A stretch of 64,000 nucleotides of DNA from Haematobia irritans (GCF_050003625.1 NC_134398.1:108198105-108262104); one strand, 5' to 3'; shown: positions 1-13,350, counted from the stretch's first letter. The notes: generated from the letters alone by a model not told the origin. A program made the numbers and translations.

Positions 1-533
1 TTAAAAAGCTGACCGATAAAAAATGTTGGACAATTAACTGGAACTGATTCAAATAGTTTATAATAATTGTTTATAATAATAGTTTATAATAATAATCTTA
101 TTGCAGAAAACTAAAATATTTTGATGCTGCATTCTTGAAACCTTAAGAGGTTGACCGATGAAAATGATGGTGGCTTATCGAAAAGAGAAAGTTTCCATAA
201 ATCGAAGTGCAACGAATTAAACTTGGTATTTATGCTTTTCCATATCAACAACTACTACATGTTAATTCGCATCACATCGATCTTTTAATTTACTTGCATC
301 ATCGGTTTAATTTGTTATTTTGCGAATTGAAATTACTGGAAATTTATTCTAACTCACTGGTTATCAAGTTCCTTGCGAATTGCCCGAATTTTAATGAGTT
401 TTACAACAATTTTGTGACACCAACGCTCTTGAGGAAATCGAATTTTGTGGTTTTCAATACATTTTGTGCCACGAAGTACGTGGTCAGTTGGAAGAAATAC
501 AAAAACTGATTCACAAAAACCGGAGATGGACTT
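1..533 (+). repeat. AT-rich family 2 repeat (non-core)
   Basis: This stretch is not core satellite. Bases 1 to about 315 are nearly identical to 2391-2700 and, inverted, to 5083-5395. Bases 430-505 are a diverged relative of 2160-2245, sharing the phrases GTGGTTTTC, TTTGTGC and ACGAAGT followed by GGTCA and TTGGAAGAAATA. The core satellite begins at about 510-535 with ACCGGAGATGGAC. Short open frames exist on both strands (for example 207-509), but they are AT-rich and match no protein I recognise, so I call no gene. Confidence 0.75.
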
Positions 534-1959
534 TTTTGTTTTTTTCCTTATAATTGCGCCTAACATTGAAAATTTTATTATTAGTATTATATGTAAATAT
601 ATGTTAACAGGTATATATATGTGACAAAATCGTTTGGCAAGACAAATAAGTAGAGACACCTATATCTTATTAGTCAATGTCGTTGTTAGGCGCAATTATA
701 AAGAAAAAAACAAAACCCATCTCCGGTTTTGGTGAATCAGAGCCAATGGAAGTGGAGCTTACAATTTTCAAATAAGTAGAGACACCTATATCTTATTAGT
801 CAAAGTCGTTGTTAGGCGCAATTATAAAAAAAAAAAAAAACATCTCCGGTTTTGGTGAATCAGAGCCAATTGAAAATTTTATTATTAGTATTATATGTAA
901 ATATATGTTAACAGGTGGCGGCACAGACGATTCATAAATTTCAGTGGAGCTTACAATTTTCATTCGGGTTATCAACCCACACAACCCACGCAAGCGCAAT
1001 GAATCGTTTGTCGCTTTGTTGTATACTGCAGTAAGTTGTCTGAACCGCCCTAAAGAGAAACATATATCTTATTAGTCAAAGTCGTTGTTAGGCGCAATTA
1101 TAAGGAAAAAAACAAAAAAAGTCCATCTCCGGTTTTGGTGAATCAGAGCCAATTGAAAATTTTATTATTAGTATTATATGTAAATATATGTTAACAGGTG
1201 GCGACAGACGATTCATAAATTTCAGTGGAGCTTACAATTTTCATTCGGGTTATCAACCCACACAGCGCAAGTTTAGCACGGACAATGAATCGTTTGTCGC
1301 TTTGTTGTATACGGCCGCAAGTTGTCTGAACCGCCCTAAAGAGAAAAATATATCTCATTAGTCAAAGTCGTTGTTAGGCGCAATTATAAGAAAAAAAAAA
1401 CAAAAAAAGTCCATCTCCGGGTTTGGTGAATCAGAGCCAATTGAAAATTTTATTATTAGTATTATATGTAAATATATGTTAACAGGTGGCGGCACAGACG
1501 ATTCATAACAACGACGCCTAAAACGACTTGCCTCAACCAGGTGACTCCAAAACTAGAGAATCGCAATTAGGTGGTGTTGAGCTCCACTACACAGGGTAGC
1601 TCCACTGTAATTTATGTTACAGTTTATTAACAGAGTGTACTGTGACAAAATCGTTTGGCAAGACAAATAAGTAGAGACACCTATATCTTATTAGTCAAAG
1701 TCGTTGTTAGGCGCAATTATAAAGCAAAAAACAAAACAAGCCCATATATATAACATAAATTTCAGTGGAGCTACCCTGTGTAGTGGAGCTCAACACCACA
1801 TAATTGCGATTCTCTAGTTTTGGAGTCACCTGGTTGAGGCAATACAAGCCAATTGTAACAGTTGGCGGCACATGTTAACAGGTGGCTGAACCGTTACAGT
1901 TTATTAACAGAGTGTACTGTGACAAAATCGTTTGGCAAGACAAATAAGTAGAGACACCT
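534..1959 (-). repeat. Core satellite block, reverse orientation
   Basis: About six core monomers read on the minus strand, recognised by GTTAACAGGTG, AAAATTTTATTATTAG and GTCAAAGTCGTTGTTAGGCGCAA. Both long monomers (with GGTTATCAACCCACAC and ACGGCCGCAAGTTGTCTG) and short ones (with AAATAAGTAGAGACACC) are present. Around 1505-1620 and 1745-1860 the block carries an extra phrase (CTCCAAAACTAGAGAATCGC / TAGTGGAGCTCAACACCAC) that recurs in both orientations near 6210, 12700, 17760 and 18000. No gene is seen. Confidence 0.9.
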
Positions 1960-2700
1960 CCCAATAAACACAGGATGAGCGTTTTTCAAATGCAACAACT
2001 TTTCGGTTTGAGGGTAAATATAATTTTCAACATAAATTCAACTTGACTTGAAACAGCTCATCTTCAATACATCTTCAAATTTTTTGCGAAATTGGAAGTA
2101 CCAATTTGCCAAAATGTTGACGAAATATTTGAAAAGGTGTTGGAGATAATATGAGAAAACAACGAAAAAACATGTGGTTTTCTATAATTGTTTGTGCAAC
2201 GAAGTTTGTGGTCAATTGGAAGAAATAAAAAACTTGGAAAATTTTAGACAAAAAACTGAATTTACTCCAAATAGTTTCTAATAATAGGTAAGTGAAAATA
2301 AAAAAAATTAAATGAAACTTTAAGGAAGACACTAAATATATATCTCTTTGCCGAAAACTAAAATTATGGATTCTAAGTTCTTGAAACATTAAAAAGCTGA
2401 CCGATAAAAAATGTTGGACAATTAACTGGAACTGATTCAAATAGTTTATAATAATTGTTTATAATAATAGTTTATAATAATAATCTTATTGCAGAAAACT
2501 AAAATATTTTGATGCTGCATTCTTGAAACCTTAAGAGGTTGACCGATGAAAATGATGGTGGCTTATCGAAAAGAGAAAGTTTCCATAAATCAAAGTGCAA
2601 CGAATTAAACTTGGTATTTATGCTTTTCCATATCAACAGCTACTACATGTTAATTCGCATCACATCGATCTTTTAATTTACCTCGCATCATCGGTTTAAT
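1960..2700 (+). repeat. Family 2 repeat, long copy
   Basis: Non-core AT-rich DNA that begins abruptly after GAGACACCT with CCCAATAAACACAGG and ends at CATCGGTTTAATTGTCAAAG, where core satellite resumes. Internally it looks like old tandem DNA. GAAAACTAAAA plus TTCTTGAAAC plus GACCGAT occurs near 2353 and again near 2494. AACTG followed by CAAATAGTTT and TAATAAT occurs near 2255 and 2420. That suggests a diverged monomer of about 140-165 bp. The open frame on the minus strand (2075-2440) shows no recognisable domain. Confidence 0.8.
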
Positions 2701-4345
<1,645 letters not shown>

Positions 4346-4347
4346 TA

Positions 4348-5082
4348 TATATATATATTGTCCGTGCTAAACTTGCGCTCCACTGAAATTTATGAATCGT
4401 CTGTGCCGCCACCTGTTAACATATATTTACATATAATACCAATAATAAAATTTTCAATTGGCTCTGATTCGCCAAAACCGGAGATTGACTTTTTTGTTTT
4501 TTTCCTTATAATTGCGCCTAACAACGACTTTGACCAATAAGATATATGTTTCTCTTTAGGGCGGTTCAGACAACTTACTGCAGTATACAACAAAGCGACA
4601 AACGATTCATTGCGCTTGCGTGGGTTGTGTGGGTTGATAACCCGAATGAAAATTGTAAGCTTCACTGAAACTTATGAATCGTCTGTGCCGCCACGTGTTA
4701 ACATATGTTTACATATAATACTAATAATAAAATTTTCAATTGGCCACAGATGGACTTTTTTTGTTTTTTCCTTATAATTGCGCATAACAACGACTTTGAC
4801 TAATGAGATATATTTTTCTCTTTAGGGCGGTTCAGACAACTTGCGGCCGTATACAACAAAGCGACAAACGATTCATTGCGCTTGCGTGGGTTGTGTGGGT
4901 TGATAACCCGAATGAAAATTGTAAGCTTCACTGAAACTTATGAATCGTATGTGCCGCCACCTGTTAACATATATTTACATATAATACTAATAATAAAATT
5001 TTCAATTGGCTCTGATTCACCAAAACCGGAGATGGTTTATTTATTTTTTTTTATAATTGCGCCTAACAACGACTTTGACAAT
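4348..5082 (+). repeat. Core satellite block, forward orientation
   Basis: Long-type core monomers, the mirror of 2701-3109 and beyond. They start with TATATTGTCCGTGCTAAACTTGCGC right after the residual TA run and contain the CTTCACTGAAACTTATGAATCG variant also seen near 2850 (inverted), 25262 and 28965. No gene is seen. Confidence 0.88.
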
Positions 5083-5821
5083 TAAACCGATGATGCGAGG
5101 TAAATTAAAAGATCGATGTGATGCGAATTAACATGTAGTAGCTGTTGATATGGAAAAGCATAAATACCAAGTTTAATTCGTTGCACTTTGATTTATGGAA
5201 ACTTTCTCTTTTCGATAAGCCACCATCATTTTCATCGGTCAACCTCTTAAGGTTTCAAGAATGCAGCATCAAAATATTTTAGTTTTCTGCAATAAGATTA
5301 TTATTATAAACTATTATTATAAACAATTATTATAAACTATTTGAATCAGTTCCAGTTAATTGTCCAACATTTTTTATCGGTCAGCTTTTTAATGTTTCAA
5401 GAACTTAGAATCCATAATTTTAGTTTTCGGCAAAGAGATATATATTTAGTGTCTTCCTTAAAGTTTCATTTAATTTTTTTTATTTTCACTTACCTATTAT
5501 TAGAAACTATTTGGAGTAAATTCAGTTTTTTGTCTAAAATTTTCCAAGTTTTTTATTTCTTCCAATTGACCACAAACTTCGTTGCACAAACAATTATTGA
5601 AAACCACATGTTTTTTCGTTGTTTTCTCATATTATCTCCAACACCTTTTCAAATATTTCGTCAACATTTTGGCAAATTGGTACTTCCAATTTCGCAAAAA
5701 ATTTGAAGATGTATTGAAGATGAGCTGTTTCAAGTCAAGTTGAATTTATGTTGAACATTATATTTACCCTCAAACCGAAAAGTTGTTGCATTTGAAAAAC
5801 GCTCATCCTGTGTTTATTGGG
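5083..5821 (-). repeat. Family 2 repeat, inverted copy
   Basis: The reverse complement of 1960-2700 with the same boundaries: ACTTTGACAATTAAACCGATG on the left and CCTGTGTTTATTGGGAGGTGTCTC on the right. The identical junction to core satellite on both arms shows that the whole family 2 plus core unit was inverted and duplicated together. Confidence 0.85.
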
Positions 5822-8310
5822 AGGTGTCTCTACTTATTTGTCTTGCCAAACGATTTTGTCACAGTACACTCTGTTAATAAACTGTAACGGTTCAGACACC
5901 TGTTAACATATATTTACATATAATACTAATAATAAAATGTTCAATTGGCTCTGATTCACCAAAACCGGAGATGGGCTTTTTTTCTTTATAATTGCGCCTA
6001 ACAACGACTTTGACTAGTAAGATATATGTTTCTCTTTAGGGCGGTTCAGACAACTTGCGGCCGTATACAACAAAGCGACAAACGATTCATTGTCCGTGCT
6101 AAACTTGCGCTGTGTGGGTTGATAACCCGAATGAAAATTGTAAGCTCCACTGAAATTTATGAATCGTCTGTACCGCCACCTGTTACAATTGGCTTGTATT
6201 GCCTCAACCAGGTGACTCCAAAACTAGAGAATCGCAATTAGGTGGTGTTGAGCTCCACTACACAGGGTAGATCCACTGAAATTTATGTTATATATATGGG
6301 CTTTTTTGTTTTTTCTTTATAATTGTGCCTAACACCGACTTTGACTAATAAGATATAGGTGTCTCTACTTATTTGTCTTGCCAAACGATTTTGTCACAGT
6401 ACACTCTGTTAATAAACTGTAACTGACACCTATTAACATATATTTACATATAATACTAATAATAAAATTTTAATTGATTCATTGCGCTTGGGTGGGTTGT
6501 GTGGGTTGATAACCCGATTGAAAATTGTAAGCTCCACTGAAATTTATGAATCGTCTGTGCCGCCACCTGTTAACATATATTTACATATAATACTAATAAT
6601 AAAATTTTCAATTGGCTCTGATTCACCAAAACCGGAGATGGGCTTTTTTGTTTTTTTTCTTATAATTGTGCCTAACAACGACTTTGACTAATAAGATATA
6701 GGTGTCTCTACTTATTTGTCTTGCCAAACGATTTTGTCACAGTACACTCTGTTAATAAACTGTAACGGTTCAGACACCTGTTAACATATATTTACATAAA
6801 ATACTAATAATAAAATTTTCAATTGACTCTGATTCACCAAACCCGGAGATCGACTTTTTTGTTTTTTTCCTTATAATTGCGCCTAACAGCGACTTTGACT
6901 AATGAGATATATTTTTCTCTTTAGGGCGGTTCAGACAACTTGCGGCCGTATACAACAAAGCGACAAACGATTTATTGTCCGTTCTACTTGCGTTAAACTT
7001 GCGATGTGTGGGTTGATAACTGAAATTTATTAATCGTCTGTGCCGCCACCTGTTAACATATATTTACATATAATACTAATAATAAAATTTTCAATTGGCC
7101 CTGATTCACCAAACCGGAGATGGACTTTTTTGTTTTTTTCCTTATAATTGCGCCTAACAACGACTTTGACTAATAAGATATATGTGTCTCTACTTATTTG
7201 TCTTGTCAAACGATTTTGTCACAGTACACTCTGTTAATAAACTGTAACGGTTCAGACACCTGTTAACATATATTTACATATAATACTAATAATAAAATTT
7301 TCAATTGTCTCTGATTCACCAAAACCGGAGATGGGCTTTTTTTTTTCTTTATAATTGCGCCTAACAACGACTTTGACTAGTAAGAATATGTTTCTCTTTA
7401 GGGCGGTTCAGACAACTTGCGGCCGTATACAACAAAGTGACAAACGATTCATTGTCCGTGCTAAACTTGCGCTGTGTGGTTTGATAACCCGAATGAAAAT
7501 TGTAAGCTCCACTGAAATTTATGAATCGTCTGTTCCGCCACCTACTAACATATATTTACATTAATACTAATAATAAAATTTTCAATTGGCTCTGATTCAC
7601 CAAAACCGGAGATGGACTTTTTTTGTTTTTTTCCTTATAATTGCGCCTAACAACGACTTTGACTAATAAGATATAAGTTTCTCTTTAGGGCGGTTCAGAC
7701 AACTTGCGGCCGTATACAACAAAGTGACAAACGATTCATTGCGCTTGCGTGGGTTGGGTGGGTTGATAACCCGAATGAAAATTGTAAGCTCCACTGAAAT
7801 TTATGAATCGTCTGTGCCGCCACCTGTTAACATATATTTACATATAACTAATAATAAAATTTTCAATTGGCTCTGATTGACCAAAACCGGAGATGGAATT
7901 TTTTGTTTTGTTCCTTATAATTGCGCCTAACAACGACGTTGACTAATAAGATATAGGTGTCTCTACTTATCTTGCCAAACGATTTTGTCACAGTACACTC
8001 TGTTAATAAACTGTAACGGTTCAGACACCTGTTAACATATATTTACATATAATACTAATAATAAAATTTTCAATTGGCTCTGATTCACCAAAACCGGAGA
8101 TGGGCTTTTTTATTTTTTTCTTTATAATTGCGCCTTACAACGACTTTGACTAATAAGATATAGGTGTCTCTACTTATTTGAAAATTGTAAGCTCCACTGA
8201 AATTTATGAATCGTCTGTGCCGCCACCTGTTAACATATATTTACATATAATACTAATAATAAAGTTTTCAATTGGCTCTGATTCACCAAAACCGGAGATG
8301 GACTTTTTTT
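5822..8310 (+). repeat. Core satellite block, forward orientation
   Basis: About ten monomers mixing the 288-bp type (CTCTTTAGGGCGGTTCAG module), the 210-bp type (CTTGCCAAACGATTTTGTCACAG module) and the ~200-bp type (TTATTTGAAAATTGTAAGC module). The unit at 6965-7050 is a shortened variant with CTACTTGCGTTAAACTTGCG. No open frame here looks like a gene. Confidence 0.9.
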
Positions 8311-8315
8311 ATTTG

Positions 8316-8343
8316 TATACCCTCCATCATAGGATGGGGGTAT
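8316..8343. repeat. 5' hairpin of DINE-like element 1
   Basis: TATACCCTCCATC, a short loop, then GATGGGGGTATA form a terminal stem-loop with one mismatch. The left strand of the stem also pairs with the 3' subterminal segment at 10323-10334. Confidence 0.8.
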
Positions 8344-8447
8344 ATTAACTTTGTCATTCCGTTTGTAACACATCGAAATATTGCTCTAAGACCCCATAAA
8401 GTATATATATTCTGGGTCGTGGTGAAATTCTGAGTCGATCTGAGCAT

Positions 8448-8480
8448 GTCCGTTCGTCCGTCCGTCCGTCCGTCCGTCTG
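8448..8480. repeat. (GTCC)n microsatellite
   Basis: A GTCC/GTTC tetranucleotide run ending in GTCTG, in the position expected for a DINE-1-type element, just after TGAGTCGATCTGAGCAT. Confidence 0.9.
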
Positions 8481-8539
8481 TTGAAATCACGCTAACTTCC
8501 GAACGAAACAAGCTACCGACTTGAAACTTTGCACAAGTA

Positions 8540-9475
8540 GTTGTTATCGATGTAGGTCGGATGGTATTGAAAATGGGCCATATCGGTCCACTTTTACGTA
8601 TAGCCCCCATATAAAGGGACCCTCAGATTTGGCTTGTGGAGCCTCTAACAGAAGCATATTTCATCCGATCCGGCTGAAATTTGGTACATGGTGTTGGTAT
8701 ATGGTCTCTAACAATCATGCAAAAATTGGTCCATATCGGTCCATAATTATATATAGCCCCCATATAAACCGATCCCCAGATTTGGCTTGCGGAGCCTAAA
8801 AGAGTAGCAAATTTCATCCGATCCGGCTCAAATTTGGTACATGATGTTGGTATATGGTCTCTGACAACCGTGCAAAAATTGGTCCACATCGGTCCATAAT
8901 TATATATAGCCCCCATATAAACCGATCCCCAGATTTGGCTTGCGGAGCCTAAAAGAGAAGCAAATTTCATCCGATCCGGCTCAAATTTGGTACATGGTGT
9001 TGGTATATGGTCTTTAACAATCATGCAAAAATTGGTCCATATCGGTCCATAGTTATATATAGCCCCCATATAAACCGATCCCCAGATTTGGCTTGCGGAG
9101 CCTCAAAGAGAAGAAAATTTCATCCGATCCGGCTGAAATTTGGTACATGATGTTGGTACATGGTCTCTAACAACCATGCAAAAATTGGTCCATATCGGTC
9201 CTTAATTATATATAGCCCCCATATAAACCGATTCCCCGATTTGGCTTGTGGAGCCTCTAAGAGAAGCATATTTCATCCGATCCGGCTGAAATTTGGTACA
9301 TGATGTTGGTATATGGTCTCTAACAACCATGCAGAAATTGGTCCACATCGGTTCATAATTATATATAGCCCCCATATAAACCGATCCCCAGATTTGGCTT
9401 GCGAAGTCTCCAAGAGAAGCAAATTTCATCCAAGCCGGTTGTAATTTGGAACATGGTGTTAGTATATGATCTTTA
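8540..9475. repeat. 153-bp tandem repeat array inside DINE-like element 1
   Basis: The phrase ATATAGCCCC recurs at about 8598, 8751, 8904, 9057, 9210 and 9363, a constant 153-bp period. Each monomer carries GGTCCATATCGGTCCATAA, CCCCATATAAACCGAT, CCAGATTTGGCTTG, TTTCATCCGATCCGGCT and a GTTGGTATATGGTCTCTAACAA segment. The frames open across it on both strands follow the period and are not genes. Confidence 0.93.
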
Positions 9476-9552
9476 ACAACCGTGCCAGAATTGGTCCATA
9501 TCGGGCTATATTTAATTATGGACCGATATGGACCAATTCTGGCACGGTTGTT
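9475..9552. repeat. Perfect 30-bp inverted repeat with 18-nt loop
   Basis: Bases 9475-9504 (AACAACCGTGCCAGAATTGG and ten more) are the exact reverse complement of 9523-9552. Both arms derive from the 153-bp monomer. An exact 20-bp tandem duplication (ATACGCATATAAAACGTTCT) follows at about 9554-9593. Confidence 0.95.
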
Positions 9553-9756
9553 ATATACGCATATAAAACGTTCTATACGCATATAAAACGTTCTCCAGAT
9601 TTGACCTCCGGAGCCTCTTGGAGGAGCAAAATTCATCCGATCCGGTTCAAATTAGGAACGTGGTGTTAGTATATGGTCGCTAACAACCATACCAAAATTG
9701 GTCCAATCACACAAACGGTTCATAATCATGGTTGCCACTAGAGCCAAAAATAATCT

Positions 9757-10140
9757 ACCAAAATTTTATTTCTATAGAAAATTTTGTCAAAATTTTATTT
9801 CTAGAGAAAATTTTGTTAAAATTTTATTCGGTTCATAATAAAATTTTCATAATTTTCAAAATTTTATTTCTATAGAAAATTTTGTCAAAATTTTATTTCT
9901 ATAGAAAATTTTGTTCAAATTTTATTCGGTTCATAATCATGGTTGCCACTCGAGCCACAAATAATCTACCAAGATTTTATTTCTATAGAAAATTTTGTCA
10001 AAAGTTTATTTCTATAGAAAATTTTGTTAAAATTTTATTTCTGTAGAAAATATTGTCAAAATTTTCTTTCTATAGAATATTTTGTCAAAATTTTTATTTC
10101 TATAGAAAATTTTGTCAAAATTGTATGTCTATTTTGTCAA
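9757..10140. repeat. ~30-bp A/T repeats in DINE-like element 1
   Basis: Irregular repeats of TTTTATTTCTATAGAAAATT plus TTGTCAAAA, interrupted by a GGTTCATAATCATGGTTGCC phrase near 9718 and 9926. The TTTCTATAGAAA core is itself palindromic. Confidence 0.88.
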
Positions 10141-10378
10141 ACTGAATTATAGACGTATTGGATCGATCTTTTTTGATTAAATATATACCACGTATGGACT
10201 TACATACAATTTATAAGATGGTGTTAGGAGGTTTTAAGATACCTTGCCATCGGCAAGCGTTACCGCAACTTAAGTAATTCGATTGTGGATGGCAGTGTTT
10301 AGAAGAAGTTTCTACGCAATCCATGATGGAGGGTACATAAGCTTCGGCCTGGCCGAACTTACGGCCGTATATACTTGT

Positions 10379-11417
10379 TTTCTTTATAATTGCGCCTAAC
10401 AACGACTTTGACTAATAAGATATAGGTGTCTCTACTAATTTGAAAATTGTAAGCTCCACTGAAAATTATGAATCGTCTGTGCCGCCACCTGTTAACATAT
10501 ATTTACATATAATACTAATAATAAAATTTTATTATTTTTTTTATAATACTAATAATAAAATTTTCTGATTAACCAAAACCGGAGATGGACTTTTTTGGTT
10601 TTTTTTCTTATAATTGCGCTAACAACGACTTTGACAATAAGGTGTCTCTACTGATTTGCCTTGCCAAATGATTTTGTCACAGTACACTCTGTTAATAAAC
10701 TGTAACGGTTCAGACACCTGTTAACATATATTTACATATAATACTAATAATAAACGACTTTGACTAATACGATATATGTTTCTCTTTAGGGCGGTTCAGA
10801 CAACTTGAGGCAGTATACAACAAAGCGACAAACGATTCATTGTCCGTGCTAAACTTGAGCTGTGTGGGTTGATAACCCGAATGAAAATTGTAAGCTCCAC
10901 TGAAATTTATGAATCGTATATGCCGCCACCTGCTAACATATATTTACATATAATACTAATAATAAAATTTTCAATTGGCTCTGACTCACCAAAACCGGAG
11001 ATGGGTTTTTTTGTTGTTTTTTCTTTATAATTGCGCCTAGCAACGACTTTGACTAATAAGATATAGGTGTCTCTACTTATTTGTTTTGCCAAACGATTTT
11101 GTCACAGTACACTCTGTTAATAAACTGTAACAGACACCTGTTCACATATATTTACATATAATACTAATAATAAAATTTTCAATTGGCTCTGATTCACCAA
11201 AACCGGAGATGGGTTTTTTTTTATTTTTTTCTTTATAATTGCGCCTAACAACGACTTTGACTAATAAGATATAGGTGTCTCTACTTATTTGAAAATTGTA
11301 CGCTCCACTGAAATTTATGAATCGTCTGTGCCGCCACCTGTTAACATATATTTACATATAATACTAATAATAAAATTTTCAATTGGCTCTGATTCACCAA
11401 AACCGGAGATGGACTTT
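10379..11417 (+). repeat. Core satellite block, forward orientation
   Basis: About four and a half monomers between DINE-like element 1 and the orientation switch at 11418. Near 10500-10570 a monomer has an internal partial duplication of the AATACTAATAATAAAATTTT segment. No gene is seen. Confidence 0.88.
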
Positions 11418-13122
11418 TCATAAATTTCAGTGGAGCTTACAATTTTCATTCGGGTTATCAACCCACACAGCGCAAGTTTAGCACGGACAATGAATCGTTT
11501 GTCGCTTTGTTGTATACGGCCGCAAGTTGTCTGAACCGCCCTAAAGAGAAACATATTCTTACTAGTCAAAGTCGTTGTTAGGCGCAATTATAAAGAAAAA
11601 AAAAGCCCATCTCCGGTTTTGGTGAATCAGAGACAATTGAAAATTTTATTATTAGTATTATATGTAAATATATGTTAACAGGTGTCTGAACCGTTACAGT
11701 TTATTAACAGAGTGTACTGTGACAAAATCGTTTGACAAGACAAATAAGTAGAGACACATATATCTTATTAGTCAAAGTCGTTGTTAGGCGCAATTATAAG
11801 GAAAAAAACAAAAAAAGTCCATCTCCGGTTTGGTGAATCAGGGCCAATTGAAAATTTTATTATTAGTATTATATGTAAATATATGTTAACAGGTGGCGGC
11901 ACAGACGATTAATAAATTTCAGTTATCAACCCACACATCGCAAGTTTAACGCAAGTAGAACGGACAATAAATCGTTTGTCGCTTTGTTGTATACGGCCGC
12001 AAGTTGTCTGAACCGCCCTAAAGAGAAAAATATATCTCATTAGTCAAAGTCGCTGTTAGGCGCAATTATAAGGAAAAAAACAAAAAAGTCGATCTCCGGG
12101 TTTGGTGAATCAGAGTCAATTGAAAATTTTATTATTAGTATTTTATGTAAATATATGTTAACAGGTGTCTGAACCGTTACAGTTTATTAACAGAGTGTAC
12201 TGTGACAAAATCGTTTGGCAAGACAAATAAGTAGAGACACCTATATCTTATTAGTCAAAGTCGTTGTTAGGCACAATTATAAGAAAAAAAAAACAAAAAA
12301 GCCCATCTCCGGTTTTGGTGAATCAGAGCCAATTGAAAATTTTATTATTAGTATTATATGTAAATATATGTTAACAGGTGGCGGCACAGACGATTCATAA
12401 ATTTCAGTGGAGCTTACAATTTTCAATCGGGATATCAACCCACACAACCCACCCAAGCGCAATGAATCAATTAAAATTTTATTATTAGTATTATATGTAA
12501 ATATATGTTAATAGGTGTCAGTTACAGTTTATTAACAGAGTGTACTGTGACAAAATCGTTTGGCAAGACAAATAAGTAGAGACACCTATATCTTATTAGT
12601 CAAAGTCGTTGTTAGGCACAATTATAAAGAAAAAACAAAAAAGCCCATATATATAACATAAATTTCAGTGGATCTACCCTGTGTAGTGGAGCTCAACACC
12701 ACCTAATTGCGATTCTCTAGTTTTGGAGTCACCTGGTTGAGGCAATGCAAGCCAATTGTAACAGGTGGCGGTACAGACGATTCATAAATTTCAGTGGAGC
12801 TTACAATTTTCATTCGGGTTATCAACCCACACAGCGCAAGTTTAGCACGGACAATGAATCGTTTGTCGCTTTGTTGTATACGGCCGCAAGTTGTCTGAAC
12901 CGCCCTAAAGAGAAACATATATCTTACTAGTCAAAGTCGTTGTTAGGCGCAATTATAAAGAAAAAAAGCCCATCTCCGGTTTTGGTGAATCAGAGCCAAT
13001 TGAACATTTTATTATTAGTATTATATGTAAATATATGTTAACAGGTGTCTGAACCGTTACAGTTTATTAACAGAGTGTACTGTGACAAAATCGTTTGGCA
13101 AGACAAATAAGTAGAGACACCT
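11418..13122 (-). repeat. Core satellite block, reverse orientation
   Basis: The right arm of palindrome 2, monomer by monomer the reverse of 5822-7523, including the module with CTCAACACCACCTAATTGCG near 12690. It ends at the family 2 junction GAGACACCT / CCCAATAAACACAGG. Confidence 0.88.
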
Positions 13123-13350
13123 CCCAATAAACACAGGATGAGCGTTTTTCAAATGCAACAACTTTTCGGTTTGAGGGTAAATATAATGTTCAACATAAAT
13201 TCAACTTGACTTGAAACAGCTCATCTTCAATACATCTTCAAATTTTTTGCGAAATTGGAAGTACCAATTTGCCAAAATGTTGACGAAATATTTGAAAAGG
13301 TGTTGGAGATAATATGAGAAAACAACGAAAAAACATGTGGTTTTCAATAA
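13123..13350 (+). repeat. Family 2 repeat, truncated copy
   Basis: This matches the first 225 bp or so of 1960-2700. It starts at the same junction and breaks off within GTGGTTTTCAATAATTAAC, joining core satellite at ATGTGGCGGCACAG. It marks the outer end of the right arm of palindrome 2. Confidence 0.85.

Larger units (their letters stand above)
8311..10378 (+). mobile_element. DINE-1/Helentron-like element 1
   Basis: A non-coding insertion in the T tract of a core monomer; satellite stops in CTTTTTTTATTTG and resumes in TTGTTTTCTTTATAATTGCG. At 8316 TATACCCTCCATCAT folds with GATGGGGGTATA. At 10323-10334 ATGATGGAGGGT is the reverse complement of 8319-8330, giving a subterminal inverted repeat. 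After the first hairpin come GAGTCGATCTGAGCATGTCC and a GTCC microsatellite. The 3' end has a CGGCC...GGCCG hairpin (10345-10366). This architecture is that of DINE-1/Helentron non-autonomous elements. The family call is by architecture and memory; no Rep/helicase gene is present. Confidence 0.75.
5594..13350. repeat. Large palindrome 2 (arms 5594-7523 and 11418-13350)
   Basis: Two arms of about 1.93 kb in opposite orientation around a 3.9-kb forward spacer that contains a DINE-like insertion. The right arm starts abruptly at 11418, where CCGGAGATGGACTTT is joined to CATAAATTTCAGTGG. Rare variants are mirrored: the AGTAGAACGGACAATAAATCG unit at 11940-11975 matches 6965-7000, and the family 2 piece at 13123-13350 matches 5594-5821. 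Confidence 0.85.

Noticed and set aside
2075..2440. 121-residue frame, duplicated exactly on the other strand at 5341-5706
   Set aside because: Identity is explained by the palindrome. Composition is that of AT-rich DNA, and there is no domain or relative outside the inverted copy.
6170..6260. CACCTG plus GTTAAC motifs as possible transcription factor sites
   Set aside because: Short motifs repeated only because the monomer is repeated; nothing links them to a promoter or gene.
8386..9669. Overlapping 60-150 residue frames with GAIYNYGPIWTNF-like repeats
   Set aside because: They follow the 153-bp non-coding tandem repeat of the DINE-like element and are open on both strands by chance of the period (153 is a multiple of three).
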